Assembly (NCBI GenBank): GCA_930367215.1
Contig: OV884059.1
Location: 233,925,803 to 233,989,802, forward strand
Direction: 5' to 3'
DNA length: 64,000 nt
Source of the DNA: Pollenia angustigena
Lineage: Eukaryota; Arthropoda; Insecta; Diptera; Polleniidae
Under the pieces are notes generated by a model. It saw only the letters and a program-made list of their open reading frames with translations. It did not search any database and had not been told where the DNA came from. The position numbers were made by a program, and so were the translations under genes. Of this stretch, positions 32,608-43,564 are shown in pieces (positions within the stretch are counted from its first letter, which is position 1; the number at the start of each line of letters is the position of its first letter).

Positions 32608-33640
32608 TATACCCTTCACCGAAGGGTATAAGACTCTATAACTCTATTCTCGATCCTTATGAGTAGTGAAATTGATTGAATGATGTCCGTGTGTACGTTG
32701 AAATGGAGTTTTCGAAGACCCCAGAAATGATACGGAGTAGGTTGTTTTTATTTATGTCACATATACTCCGTTAAAATTTGCTATTGAAACTCAGCCAAAT
32801 CGGTCCACAGATGGCTGAGATATGAGCAAAAGACCACGACTGACACTAATTTAACCCATAAATCCCTTGTTGTTGTTGTGGTTTTATTTTATTTCTTTTT
32901 CTATATATCTGGAGAACGGCAGCAGCCAAAGTTTGCAAATTAGGCACAAGCATCTCCGCTATTAACACAGAACATTCCACAAAATTAAGGCGGGATTAGA
33001 GAAGTGGGCGCGCACAAAAGAGTTTTTTTTTATATGTATAAAGAACGGTAAGAGAAAAATATTCCAAATTTGGTGCACAACCTTGATAAGAATATGGATT
33101 GCATAAGTGGGCGCGGCACTTCTCATACAAAGACATAAATGATTTCTGTACACCTGGAGAACGGAAAAGGCCAAAATTTTCAAATTAGGTACAAGCATCT
33201 TGGTTATTGACACACAGCATCCGACAAAATGTGGGCGTTAGTGGAGGAGTGGGTGGGAGTGGCGCAAAATATATTTATTCATATCTAAAGAACGGTACTA
33301 GAAAAACTGTCCAAATTTGGTATACATATCTGGTTATATATAAACAGCTTCTTGGGATAAGAGAAGTGGGCATGGCACCTTCCGTACAAAGATATTATAG
33401 ATTTCTGTATTTTTGAAAATGAGAAGAGCCAAAGTTTTTAAATAAGGTACAAGCATCTTGATTATCCATACACAACCACCTACATAATATGGGCGGAATT
33501 GGAGAAGTGGGCGTGGCGCAAAATAGAATATTTTTTTATCTAAAGAGCAATATTTATATAACTTTCTGTTCTTATCGCACTTTCTTATCGGTGAAGAGTA
33601 TTTAAGATTCGGCATTGCCGACTAAAGCACTCTTTCCTAC
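32608..33640 (+). repeat. dipteran dispersed repeat, near full length
   Basis: Head 'tacccttcaccgaagggtata', then 'gatgtccgtgtgtacg' and several 'gaagtgggcg' blocks. Ends with 'aagattcggcattgccga' hairpin and 'ctttcctacttttct'. Internal blocks of about 200 bp ('ggtacaagcatct', 'agaagtgggc') recur. No coding potential. Confidence 0.8.
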
Positions 33641-34354
33641 TTTTCTTTTAATTTATTCTTATTTAATTGTTGTAAGCAGTTCTTTGCATAATTTATACAA
33701 ATTTTCTGTTCAACTTTAGATTCAAAAAATAACTCCAAAAAATTCAAATTTATTTTGTTGTAAACTTAAAACTTATTTGGAAATAATAAATTCTGTTTGC
33801 TGCTTAAGCAAACATTTATGGGGTGTTATTTTAATTTATTCATAATAATCACTAACGGCCTTGTTCTTATAGATTGTTTGGTTATTTTTGTTTTAATGTT
33901 CTGGAATATGAAATATAATTTTAATGAACTCAAAAGTGTTTATTTGCTTTTTAATTCGATGTGAACACTAATTGCTAAAAATGGAATAACAATTTTATTT
34001 TATTTCCATGCGATGCTGGTTTCAATAGAATAATAGTAATGTTGTGTTTCTGTTGAAACCATAAAGGCCCATCTATAGCATGAATAAGCATGCTTAAGCT
34101 ACTGTCAAAAATTAACAGAAAACCTATCAAATGTATTTAAAAACACGAAAACAAAATCAAAAAATATTTGATTTCGTACAGAAAGTGCGATCAGTTTTGC
34201 ACTTTGCTTAAGCAAATGACAGTTTCCTAAAATTTAACAAAAAGTTTTCTTAAGTTCATAATGGTTCGACACATAAGAATCACATATCACATTTTAAATA
34301 TTCAAATAAACTATGAAATTTTGTACTTTGTTTTAGTACTTTTTAATATAATCA
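33641..34354. other. AT-rich stretch without gene
   Basis: Nothing recognisable beyond a short 'gcttaagc' palindromic stretch around 34090-34215. Confidence 0.5.
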
Positions 34355-34489
34355 GCCTTATTCCGGTTGTCGTTATCGTCATCGACAGTGCCTTTTTTGT
34401 AATAGATTAAAATGACACACAGCCTGTGTTATTTAATCTTCTTCAAATAACGACACTGCCGATGACGACAACGACAACCGGAATAAGGC
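34355..34489. mobile_element. 135-bp MITE, GCCTTATTCCGG ends
   Basis: Left GCCTTATTCCGGTTGTCGTT faces its inverse at the right end; pairing continues through 'cgtcatcg.cagtg', so about 35-45 bp per arm form a hairpin. No duplication evident. Confidence 0.8.
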
Positions 34490-35324
34490 GAAAAATGGTA
34501 TATTCGGCTGCGCTTTATCTTATATACCCTTCAGCATAGTATTGGTATGGGCGCTATTGTGTCGAAATTCGTATCCCGGGATTATATTGTACCAAAACAC
34601 TTGATTAAAAAATGGAGGCAAAGTGATATAATGAACCGATTGGCTCAGTTTCAATCTTTCATACTCGTTGTAATTAAGAAATATCGAGCCAAATTTAGTT
34701 CTTGTAGTTCATATTTTTGTTATTGTGCCAAAGCTATTAAATTAGGAAGAAAAACGGTATTATTTGTCTATAAAAAAATTAAAAAAATTTAGTTGGTTTA
34801 TGGGTAAAAATAAGTTCATGACATACATATATTTTATTAAAATCTGAGGGTAAAAAGAGTTAAATCGGTAACATCATCTCTCCAAAACTAAAAGAGATAC
34901 AAAAGAATTTTAAACTTTTCGGTGTTCATTAGAAACATAAGTGGACTGGCGTCTGGTACTTTTTTAAAATCCGGCTCTTTTGGGGAGTTAACGGCTATAA
35001 CCTGTATTCTGGAACTTCTTTGCCACCCATCTATATATTAAACCAATTTAAAGTCAATATATAATTCGTAACTCATCTATAAAATCCAAATATAACTTTG
35101 GTACTTTTCTGAAATACGAACGTTTGGGTAGGGAAAATTGTTCCTATTTCGTACTTTATTTCACAAAATATTTTTCTCCATTCGGTGACATAAACGTTTT
35201 AAACTGCGAGCTCCTAGTTCAATGTTGAAATTTTTGATAGTTCAATAGGGAGAAAAAAAGTATCAAAAAGGGGAAATAAGGGAATTAAAACTTTTTATAG
35301 TGTTGCATGTGGTAAGTTTAAAAT
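34490..35324. other. no gene; short Lys-rich open frame at 34547-34792 not supported
   Basis: 34920-35300 carries 'ctggtactttt' and 'gggagaaaaaaagtatcaaa' blocks also seen at 50815-51240. The 81-residue frame at 34547 has no domain, and I see no reason to call it a gene. Confidence 0.5.
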
Positions 35325-37487
35325 CTATATATATAAAAATGAAAAAAGTTTGTATGTTTGTTTGTTTGTATGTTTGTTTGTTGGCTTATAAACTCCTAAA
35401 CTACTGAACCGATTTGCCTGAAATTTTTACAGTAACATCATGTGAGCCCTAAAAATAAAATAGGCTGCTTATTTTTTCGATAGGGGCAGGGGAATTGGTA
35501 CCCCCATTGGATGCCAATATTAAATATCGCATATCTTAAGAGCCGCGGCACGCATTTTGTTGAGCTTTTGGTAGTAGGATCTCTTAAGCCCCAAAATTTT
35601 AATAAAATAGTAGCGGGGGAAGTGGTTCTCCCCATAGGACGCCAATGTTTAATATAGCATATCTTAAGAACTGTTATAGTGAGAATGTTCAAACTTTGAA
35701 GAAGTCACCCTTATGGTATACTACACTTTTGAAATTAAAAATAAAGCGGATAGGCGCAAGGGGGGAAATACCTTCCATAGGATGCATAAATTAAATATCG
35801 CTCAACAGAAGAACTATTACAGGGAGAGTCTTCAAACTTGGTTACAGCTACTACTATGGTAAACTAGAAATTTCAATATAAAAATGGGCGGGGTAGACAG
35901 AGGAGGAGCAGTACCCCTCATAGATAGCAATATTAATAAGAGCCGCTGCAAGCAATTTGTTGAACTTTTGGTAGTAGGATCTTCTGAGCCCCAAAATTTA
36001 AACAAAATAGCAGCGGGGGAAGTGTAACCCCCCATAGGACGCCAATGTTTAATATCGGATATCTTAAAAACTATTAAAGTTAGAATGTTCAAACGTTGCA
36101 GAAGTCACACTTATGGTATACTACACTTTTGAAAATAAAAATAAAGCGGGAAGGCGCAGGGGGGAAATACCTTCCATAGGATGCATATATTAAATATCTC
36201 TCAACTGAAGAACTATTAAAGGGAGAGTCTTCAAACGTGGTTAAAGCTACTATTATGGCAAACTTTTACAGTAACATCATGTGAGCCCTAAAAATAAAAT
36301 AGGCTGCTTATTTTTTCGATAGGGGCAGGGGAATTGGTACCCCCATTGGATGCCAATATTAAATATCGCATATCTTAAGAGCCGCGGCACGCATTTTGTT
36401 GAGCTTTTGGTAGTAGGATCTCCTAAGCCCCAAAATTTAAATAAAATAGTAGCGGGGGAAGTGGTTCTCCCCATAGGACGCCAATGTTTAATATAGCATA
36501 TCTTAAGAACTGTTATAGTGAGAATGTTCAAACTGTGAAGAAGTCACCCTTATGGTATACTACACTTTTGAAATTAAAAATAAAGCGGATAGGCGCAAGG
36601 GGGGAAATACCTTCCATAGGATGCATAAATTAAATATCGCTCAACAGAAGAACTATTACAGGCAGAGTCTTCAAACGTGGTTACAGCTACTACTATGGTA
36701 AACTAGAAATTTCAATATAAAAATGGGCGGGGTAGACAGAGGAGGAGCAGTACCCCTCATAGATAGCAATATTAATAAGAGCCGCTGCAAGCAATTTGTT
36801 GAACTTTTGGTAGTAGGATCTTCTGAGCCCCAAAATTTAAACAAAATAGCAGCGGGGGAAGTCTAACCCCCCATAGGACGCCAATGTTTAATATCGGATA
36901 TCTTAAAAACTATAAGAGTTAGAATGTTCAAACGTTGCAGAAGTCACACTTATGGTATACTACACTTTTGAAAATAAAAATAAAGCGGGAAGGCGCAGGG
37001 GGGAAATACCTTCCATAGGATGCATATATTAAATATCTCTCAACTGAAGAACTATTAAAGGGAGAGTCTTCAAACGTGGTTAAAGCTACTATTATGGCAA
37101 ACTTTAAATTTCAATATAGAAATGGGCGGCGTAGACAGAGGAGGAGCAGTACCCCTCATAGATAGAAATATAATTTAGAGCCACTGCACTCATTTTATTA
37201 AACTTTTTGTAGTATGATCTTCTGAACCCCAAAATTGAAATGAAATAGCAGCGGGGAAATGTTACCCCCCATAGGACGCCAATGTTTAATATAACGTATC
37301 TTAAGAACTGTTATAGTAAGAATGTTCAAACTAAGTAGAAGTCAGTCCTATGGTATACTAAACTTTTGAAAATCAAAATAAAGCGGGAAGGCGCAGGGGG
37401 GAAAACCTTCCATAGGATGCATATATTAAATATCTCTCAACTGAAGAAGTGGTTTAAGCAGTGTAGCGAAGCGCACCGGGTTAAGCT
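35325..37487. repeat. higher-order tandem repeat (about 840-bp dimers of about 420-bp units)
   Basis: 'cttttacagtaacatcatg' or its close form occurs at about 35425 and 36264, and 838 bp separates the two large units, which are nearly identical. Each splits into two diverged halves sharing 'gtagtaggatct', 'caaaattt' and 'cataggacgccaatgtttaat'. A partial third unit follows to 37450. The head is 'tatatatataaaaatg' and the end is 'gcgaagcgcaccgggttaag' before CTAG; such ends suggest a rolling-circle or related element, but this is a guess. Confidence 0.85.
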
Positions 37488-38110
37488 AGTTTTGTATATT
37501 ATTGAACTTAGAAACATAAAATTATAGGTGCAGGGTCGTGAGTGAATGAAACATACAAGATAAAACATCTTGGTACTCTTTGGTTTTTCAATTGGTATTT
37601 TTTTGTTATTAGGATTTCTGTAAGACGTGCTAAGTTCCCATTTTTTCATATTTGATAAATACACTGAGTTTTGTTGTTGAGGGAAAGCTAGCTTCTATGC
37701 GCCTTTCACTTTTTTTTTTGGTTTTCTATAATTTTGGACCTAGAAACTTCAAATTAAACATGCACGATCCTGAGTGAATAGAATTTTGTAAAGGGGAGCT
37801 TTTGAGTACTTTTTCGTTCTACAACTGGTACTTCTTTTTAAAAACATAATATTTAACATGCAATGTCCTGAGTGGATAAGAATCAGTAGGAGGGACATTT
37901 TTGGTATTCTTTGTTCTTGAATAGGTACTTTTTAAATTTTCTTTAATATTACACTTAACCCCAATTTCATAAAGTTCAGTTATACAATATGTTTTCACAG
38001 CTATAACTGATATTTAATTGTAACAGAACTTGGTGTAGTTGGGGGTTATAAACATAAATTAAACATGAGCGGATGAGAATCTAAGAGGGATCCATTTGGT
38101 ACTTTTTCAA
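37488..38110 (+). repeat. dispersed repeat with GGTACTTTTT blocks, copy 1
   Basis: 'gaacttagaaacataaaatt', 'aggtgcagggtc' and repeated 'ggtactttt..' blocks match 50929-51240 in order. Confidence 0.7.
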
Positions 38111-39435
38111 TCCTTACATATCGTCTAAAAGTGCCTTTAGATGACTGGAACAGACTTTTTGCTATTCAATTTATGTTGTAAGCACAAAAAAGCATTTGCT
38201 TAATTGAAAATCATCTACATCTCTCAGAACTCAAAATAAATGCTGCACTTAAAAGGAAAATCAATCCATCCGTACTCAAATCAATCCGAAGCGGTATTTA
38301 TAGTACGGTGAGTACGGATTTTCTTGAATCAAGTACAGAAAGATTGATTCAAGTACGGATTTTCAATCCCAAAATACTTAAATTATCCATATTCAATCCC
38401 GATTTCGTACTTGAAATAATCCGAAAATAAGATTGATTTAAGTAAAACTTAAATTGAATCAATCTCAAAACGCGCTTGATTGAAGTATTATAAAGTTGAT
38501 TTTATCCCCAATTCGTGCTTGAAAAAAACCAAAAAAGAAATTTGAAAGACAAAATTATTATGATTGATTAACTTACCCGTTTTACACCTTAAAGAATGAT
38601 AAAACACCAACATCATGCCCGATATGGGCTTATCTTTAAAAATCTTTACCAAAAATATAAACTTAATGAGAAGCAAGAGTTCAAATTTACTTTTTAACCC
38701 TTCGTGGTACACATGAGTCTGGCCAGACCTTTGTTTAATGTGTACAGATAATCAAAACATGAATAAGCAGGAAGGTTAAACATTAAAATAATACATACAA
38801 ATATAAGTATATCTTTGTGTTTTTCTTCTTGATCTGTTGTTTTTGTTGTTTCTACAAACAAAAAGCAAATCGTTTTTTTCGAACTTGTGTTGTGTTGTTG
38901 TAAATGTACAACATATTTTGAAAAACACACACGTACGCACGCATAAAATGCAATGCTGAGAGATGAGACTAATACGTTTTATGAGATTGAAACCCTCATT
39001 TTTGTAATTTTACTCTCAGAGTGGCACTATCAACGAAAAGTTTAATATTTATTGTATTTGATTTAAGAATTTTATACTTATTTCAAGAAATTCCGGGATT
39101 GATTTTTGAAAGTAATCTCATTTAGGATTGTTTTGAGTACGTTTAAGTGTTATTCGTACTTGGATTTTTGTGTAAGACTCGTTCTTAAAGTAATCCTAAA
39201 AACTCGATTTATCCCGAGTGGTTTTGTTTCTGTGTGGTGACGCGGATTTGGAAATTGCTCGCAGCAAAGAGACCGCAGCGTTAATGCTTCTCGAGGGAAA
39301 ACAAATAACAAAACACTTTTCACTAGCAAACATCCAAAATAAACGTAAATATATTAAAATTTGGGTGCCTTGTCTTGTAATAAATAAAAGAAAAATATGA
39401 ATAAAATAATAAATAAATAAAAATGAATACTGGTT
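38111..39435. other. no gene; short-motif repeats
   Basis: 38240-38480 and 39060-39190 carry many 'aagtacg', 'tacggatttt' and 'gattgatt' motifs in both orientations, perhaps the subterminal parts of one decayed element. No coding sequence recognised. Confidence 0.45.
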
Positions 39436-39599
39436 AAGTCCGTTACACACTATCCCACAGAGTCTTACGTATTTTATGAAAATGCTTCCCTGATGAAATT
39501 ATTGTTTATAAATTTTCAAAAAACAATAACAACTTATCATGACAGGGTTGCATTTTTATAAAATACGAAAGACTTTGAGGGATAGTGTGTAACGGCCTT
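39436..39599. mobile_element. 164-bp MITE, TTACACACTATCCC ends
   Basis: Left 'AAGTCCGTTACACACTATCC', right inverse 'AAGGCCGTTACACACTATCC'; the arms pair for about 45 bp. Same family type as 42753-43236. Confidence 0.8.
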
Positions 39600-39767
39600 T
39601 ATAGGAATTTCATTAATTGTAAATTGAATTCAAGAAGTAGGTACTTTTTTTGGAAGCGAGATCGGAGTTTTCCATCCTCAACTCAGCTGCCAAAAAACAT
39701 TACTCTATGAATGTGTTATTGTAATAGTATGTTTTGTTGTTGTTACTTGATACGCAAACACAAAAAA

Positions 39768-39881
39768 CTGAGTTACAGGCCGTTAGATTTGAAAAACTGC
39801 CTTAATGGAGTGACTGAAAGTGTTCAATATTGAAAAAACGTAAAAAAATATTTTTTTTAAATCTAAAAGCCTGTCACTCAG
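39768..39881. mobile_element. 114-bp MITE, ACTGAGT..ACAGGC ends
   Basis: 'ACTGAGTTACAGGCCGTTAG' faces the inverse of 'ctaaaagcctgtcactcagt'. Arms of about 28 bp around a short centre. Confidence 0.65.
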
Positions 39882-41874
39882 TGAATTTGTATCCGATCAA
39901 CACAGTTTGAATATGTGCTGAAAAAGGAAAGGCATATTTATTGAATAGTGTAAATTTTGTACAATTCAGATGAACAATTATTGAGATTTTTTGAAATAGC
40001 TAAAACAACTGCAGAACAACGCGATTTTTGCGAACATCTCGAAAACGCTTCTTGACAGAAATAAATAAGTGCCATTTAAGTGTTCAGCCTCCTTAGAAAA
40101 CATCGTATTTTTGAGGTTGTGGCAAAAAAACAATTGGTTGGCTTTTTTCCGACTCGAATTGTAGTTGTAAGTGGGTAAAAAGAAAAACAAAATTAAAAAA
40201 CTAATTTCTTAATTCTATTGTCTTCGTAAGAAAACAACAAAAAAAGAAAACCAATTTGCCAGTTCAGTTTTTTTGCACGGGCACATGCAAGTCCATATAT
40301 TATCAAAGATATTTTTGGGAATACAAAATTTATTATAAATATTTTTGAGGTTATGGCAAAAAGTTAAAAATGTGTGATCCAGTGTAATTTTATAAAATTT
40401 TTGTACTTTTTCGTGAAGAATATTTAACATTTTTCTTACTCCATAAATATTCTGTTTTACTTTATTTAGTTTATTAACATTTCTATAAAAGTTACATAAT
40501 TATACATAACATTAGTGACCTTAAATTTGTATGAAAGTAAATAATAAAATTGATAAAACTGATTCATTTAATCAGGCTAATGGCAAAATAATGAACAAAA
40601 TTTCTGGTAGCATCAAGAACTTTAACAATTTCTCTTTCTATGAATTGTTAATTCGTATTTATTATGAAAACAAAATAGGGATAATTTATTCCTGCGAAAA
40701 TTATTCCAAAAATTCAAAAGAAATTAAGGAAAATCGTTTCATCATAGACACTTTGTTTCATTTAACGTTTTTTCTCAGGCATAATGCGATGTGATGTGAT
40801 GATTACAAAACGATATCGAATGTTGCCCTCTTAATTAAAGTACCGGCACAAGTATGTCTGTATTCAACGAACACAAACTGTCAATATTCATTCACAATTC
40901 AATTTATCATTATTTTTCATGGCATACAAAGTTGGTGTTTCTTTTTGTTTTGGCTGTATCGGTTGGTTGGCTGCTTAAAGCCAAAATGGTTTTTGCACTT
41001 TGTACTTTTTCAAACAAAGAAAAAGAAAAAGACTTTAAGTAAAGCTGAAACAAAACCCCTCATATTTCGTTAAATTTCAGCTAAAGCCATGACAAGAAGC
41101 AAAAATAATGTAATAAATGTATTAAGATAAACAAAAAGGATAAGTTTTATTAACAAAGCAGAAATGAGAAAAATGTAGCACAATTTTTTTCAATTAAACC
41201 ATTAATCAAAAATAAAATCAGTTTTAATTAAAAATTTAATCAAGTGAATTAAACGTTTACTTATATCAACAACATAACCGCAGAAAATCCTGTTAATATA
41301 AAACTTAATATTAATGCCAAAAGATTTTAATTTGTTTATAAATGTAGTGACAAGTTACACATCAAACGCGTTGAATGCATAATTGTATTCAACCATTAAG
41401 TCGAATTGACTTCTACTTTTGCTTGCGTCGTCAAATGCGTCTTCCAAACGTATTTTTGCTTATTTTGTACTCTTTGCAACTTTAAATGCTTAAAATTTGA
41501 CTGCCTTCAGGCAATGAATAACAAATATTTTTGCTAGTTTCGAAACCGTAGCTGTTCAAACAGCAAAACAAAATTTCTTCTGTAAGCGAAGATACATTTT
41601 TTTTTGGAACATTTATAATCTGCGGACAAATATCGATTTTAATTAAATTGTTCTCCAATAAACAATGACAACAATATAAGCCCATACATACATACTAGGG
41701 ATGCCAATTAAAACCAACTTAAAAGATAACGGGCATCGGGATTTATAGATAAACCCCGGAAATTGGGATTTTTTAATAATTCTTGTATGTCCGACTTAGG
41801 AGTCCCGGGATTAAAAACAATTCCTCTTTAAAATATCAAATCATAAATTTGTTATATCAGAAATGAAATGAATC
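39882..41874. other. AT-rich stretch without gene
   Basis: 'tttttgaggttgtggcaaaaa' near 40110 and 'tttttgaggttatggcaaaaa' near 40340 form a short direct repeat. Open frames at 40531-40794 and 40854-41042 show AT-biased composition and no domains. Confidence 0.5.
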
Positions 41875-42231
41875 TATATATCGTCACCTAAAACGCAAAA
41901 GGCCCTATCTAACATTTTTGAAAACTTTACAGGAAAAGCAAAAACTATTTAAAATGAAAAATTGTTAAATCGCCTTAAACTGTTTTTAATTATTAGTTCT
42001 TCTATTTTTCTTGTAAATTCTACCGGTTGTTTTGACAATTGACAACGTTAGGCGTTTACCATATAATCTTTTGTAGATAGTTTTTGTCTAATAAAATTGC
42101 AAATTTTGGTGGAAAAATACCAAAATTTTTTGTGGAAATTTGTATTGATGCGATACATCAGAATCAATGAGAAAGTCGATTTTTAATTTTTGGTTAGTTA
42201 GGGCCTTTTGCGTTTCAGGTAACGATATATT
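41875..42231. mobile_element. MITE-like inverted repeat, AACGCAAAAGGCCCTA arms
   Basis: 'aaacgcaaaaggccctatct' at about 41890-41910 faces 'agttagggccttttgcgttt' at 42196-42215; outward pairing continues into 'atatatcgt.acct'. No gene. Confidence 0.65.
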
Positions 42232-42752
42232 TAATCCTTTTACTCCTTTAAAAAAAGGCATGTTACAAGTTTGCTCTAACATACTAGTTCCATTTTTAGC
42301 TTAAGCTTCGTACAGACGGTGCACAGTGGCTGAAAATCGTTTTTCATTGGCCACAAATCTGTAACTTTTGAACCTCCTTCGGTTGAATTTTTTTTTTAAA
42401 CTTAAACTTTCTCCACTTTAAATTTCATTAAAATCGGTTGAGTAGTTATTGCGGAATTTAAGGGCAAAATGGAACTTTAGATTTTTTTTACTTTAGCGTG
42501 CAATATGGTTTTTTTATTTCTTTTAATTATTTAAAAATTTAATTTTTAGATTTAAATAATAATCATTAACATTTTCTAGAATAATGGGACACTCGATTCA
42601 TTTAAATTTACGAATATAATAAGTCTTCTTTAAATAAACAAAAAGTTACACGAATTTGTATATACTAAGTCCTACACGGATATCTCAAGTACAAAGCTTA
42701 TTTACATACATGTAGTAGTGTACATTTATTTTCTTTCAAATTATAATATGTT

Positions 42753-43236
42753 AAGCCTAGATTACACTATCTCACAAGTCTTACGTATTCCATAATACTT
42801 AGGTCCATTATTATAACTTGGCGTTAGCTGTTATCCGACAGTTAACAGACGCTTTTTGACAGATAACACATTATTATCTGTCAATTTAATCTTAACTTTA
42901 GCTAACTTCAAGTTGTAATAATGGCCCTTAGTGAGATAGAAATCGAATGAGTTTTGTTGCGACTGTCAAAAAATCTAATGTAACATGACAGTTTGTGTTC
43001 ACACCATCACACAAAGTATAAACACTCACACATGGAATAAAATGCAACCCTGATCCAATGAAAAGTATTATTGTTTAGAAATTTTTCAAAAAACGATGAA
43101 GTCGTATGGGATGTCAAACTTTTTTCTTAATACTTGTCATTTTCGTGACACATTGCATTCACACTATCACACTTTGTCATATTACTTGAGTTTTTGACAT
43201 GTATTAATACAAAGTATAATAGTGTAATCTTGCCTT
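42753..43236. mobile_element. MITE of the TTACACTAT family
   Basis: Left 'AAGCCTAGATTACACTATCTC', right inverse 'AAAGGCAAGATTACACTAT'. Internal 'cttacgtattcc' and 'tttttgacat' blocks are shared with 29523-30337 and 39436-39599. Contains a second MITE. Confidence 0.75.
42802..42927. mobile_element. 126-bp Harbinger-like MITE nested in another MITE
   Basis: TIR GGTCCATTATTA and inverse GGGCCATTATTA, flanked by TTA on both sides (42799-42801, 42928-42930). TWA duplications with GG..CC ends are typical of PIF/Harbinger-derived MITEs. Confidence 0.75.
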
Positions 43237-43564
43237 TAGTAATATTATTTTATGTTATTTAAAAATGTAATTTTAAGATTTAAATAATAATCATTAACAT
43301 TTTTTGTAATAATGGGACACTCAAAAAATTAAATGTTTACACTATAAAAAAAATTTTAACATTAAAGAAAAAAGTAAAATCCACTGGAAATTTTGCTATT
43401 ATTGCTGAAAAACACAATTGTTTGCTTTCAAATTTGTTTACACTTTTTTATTCTTATTTATTTATTAAAACATTTCATACATATGTGGATAAAAAAAACC
43501 TTTCGAAAATAATAGCAGCAATAGATTTTAATAGCTTTTGTAACAATGTGAGTTTCTGTTTATT

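Larger units (their letters stand above)
42525..43326. repeat. direct repeat pair flanking a MITE
   Basis: 42525-42600 and 43251-43326 are near-identical direct copies ('ttaaataataatcattaac', 'aataatgggacactc'), a local duplication around the MITE at 42753-43236. Confidence 0.75.

Noticed and set aside
34547..34792. 81-residue basic frame, possible small gene
   Set aside because: No recognisable motif, no promoter or splice context, AT-biased composition.
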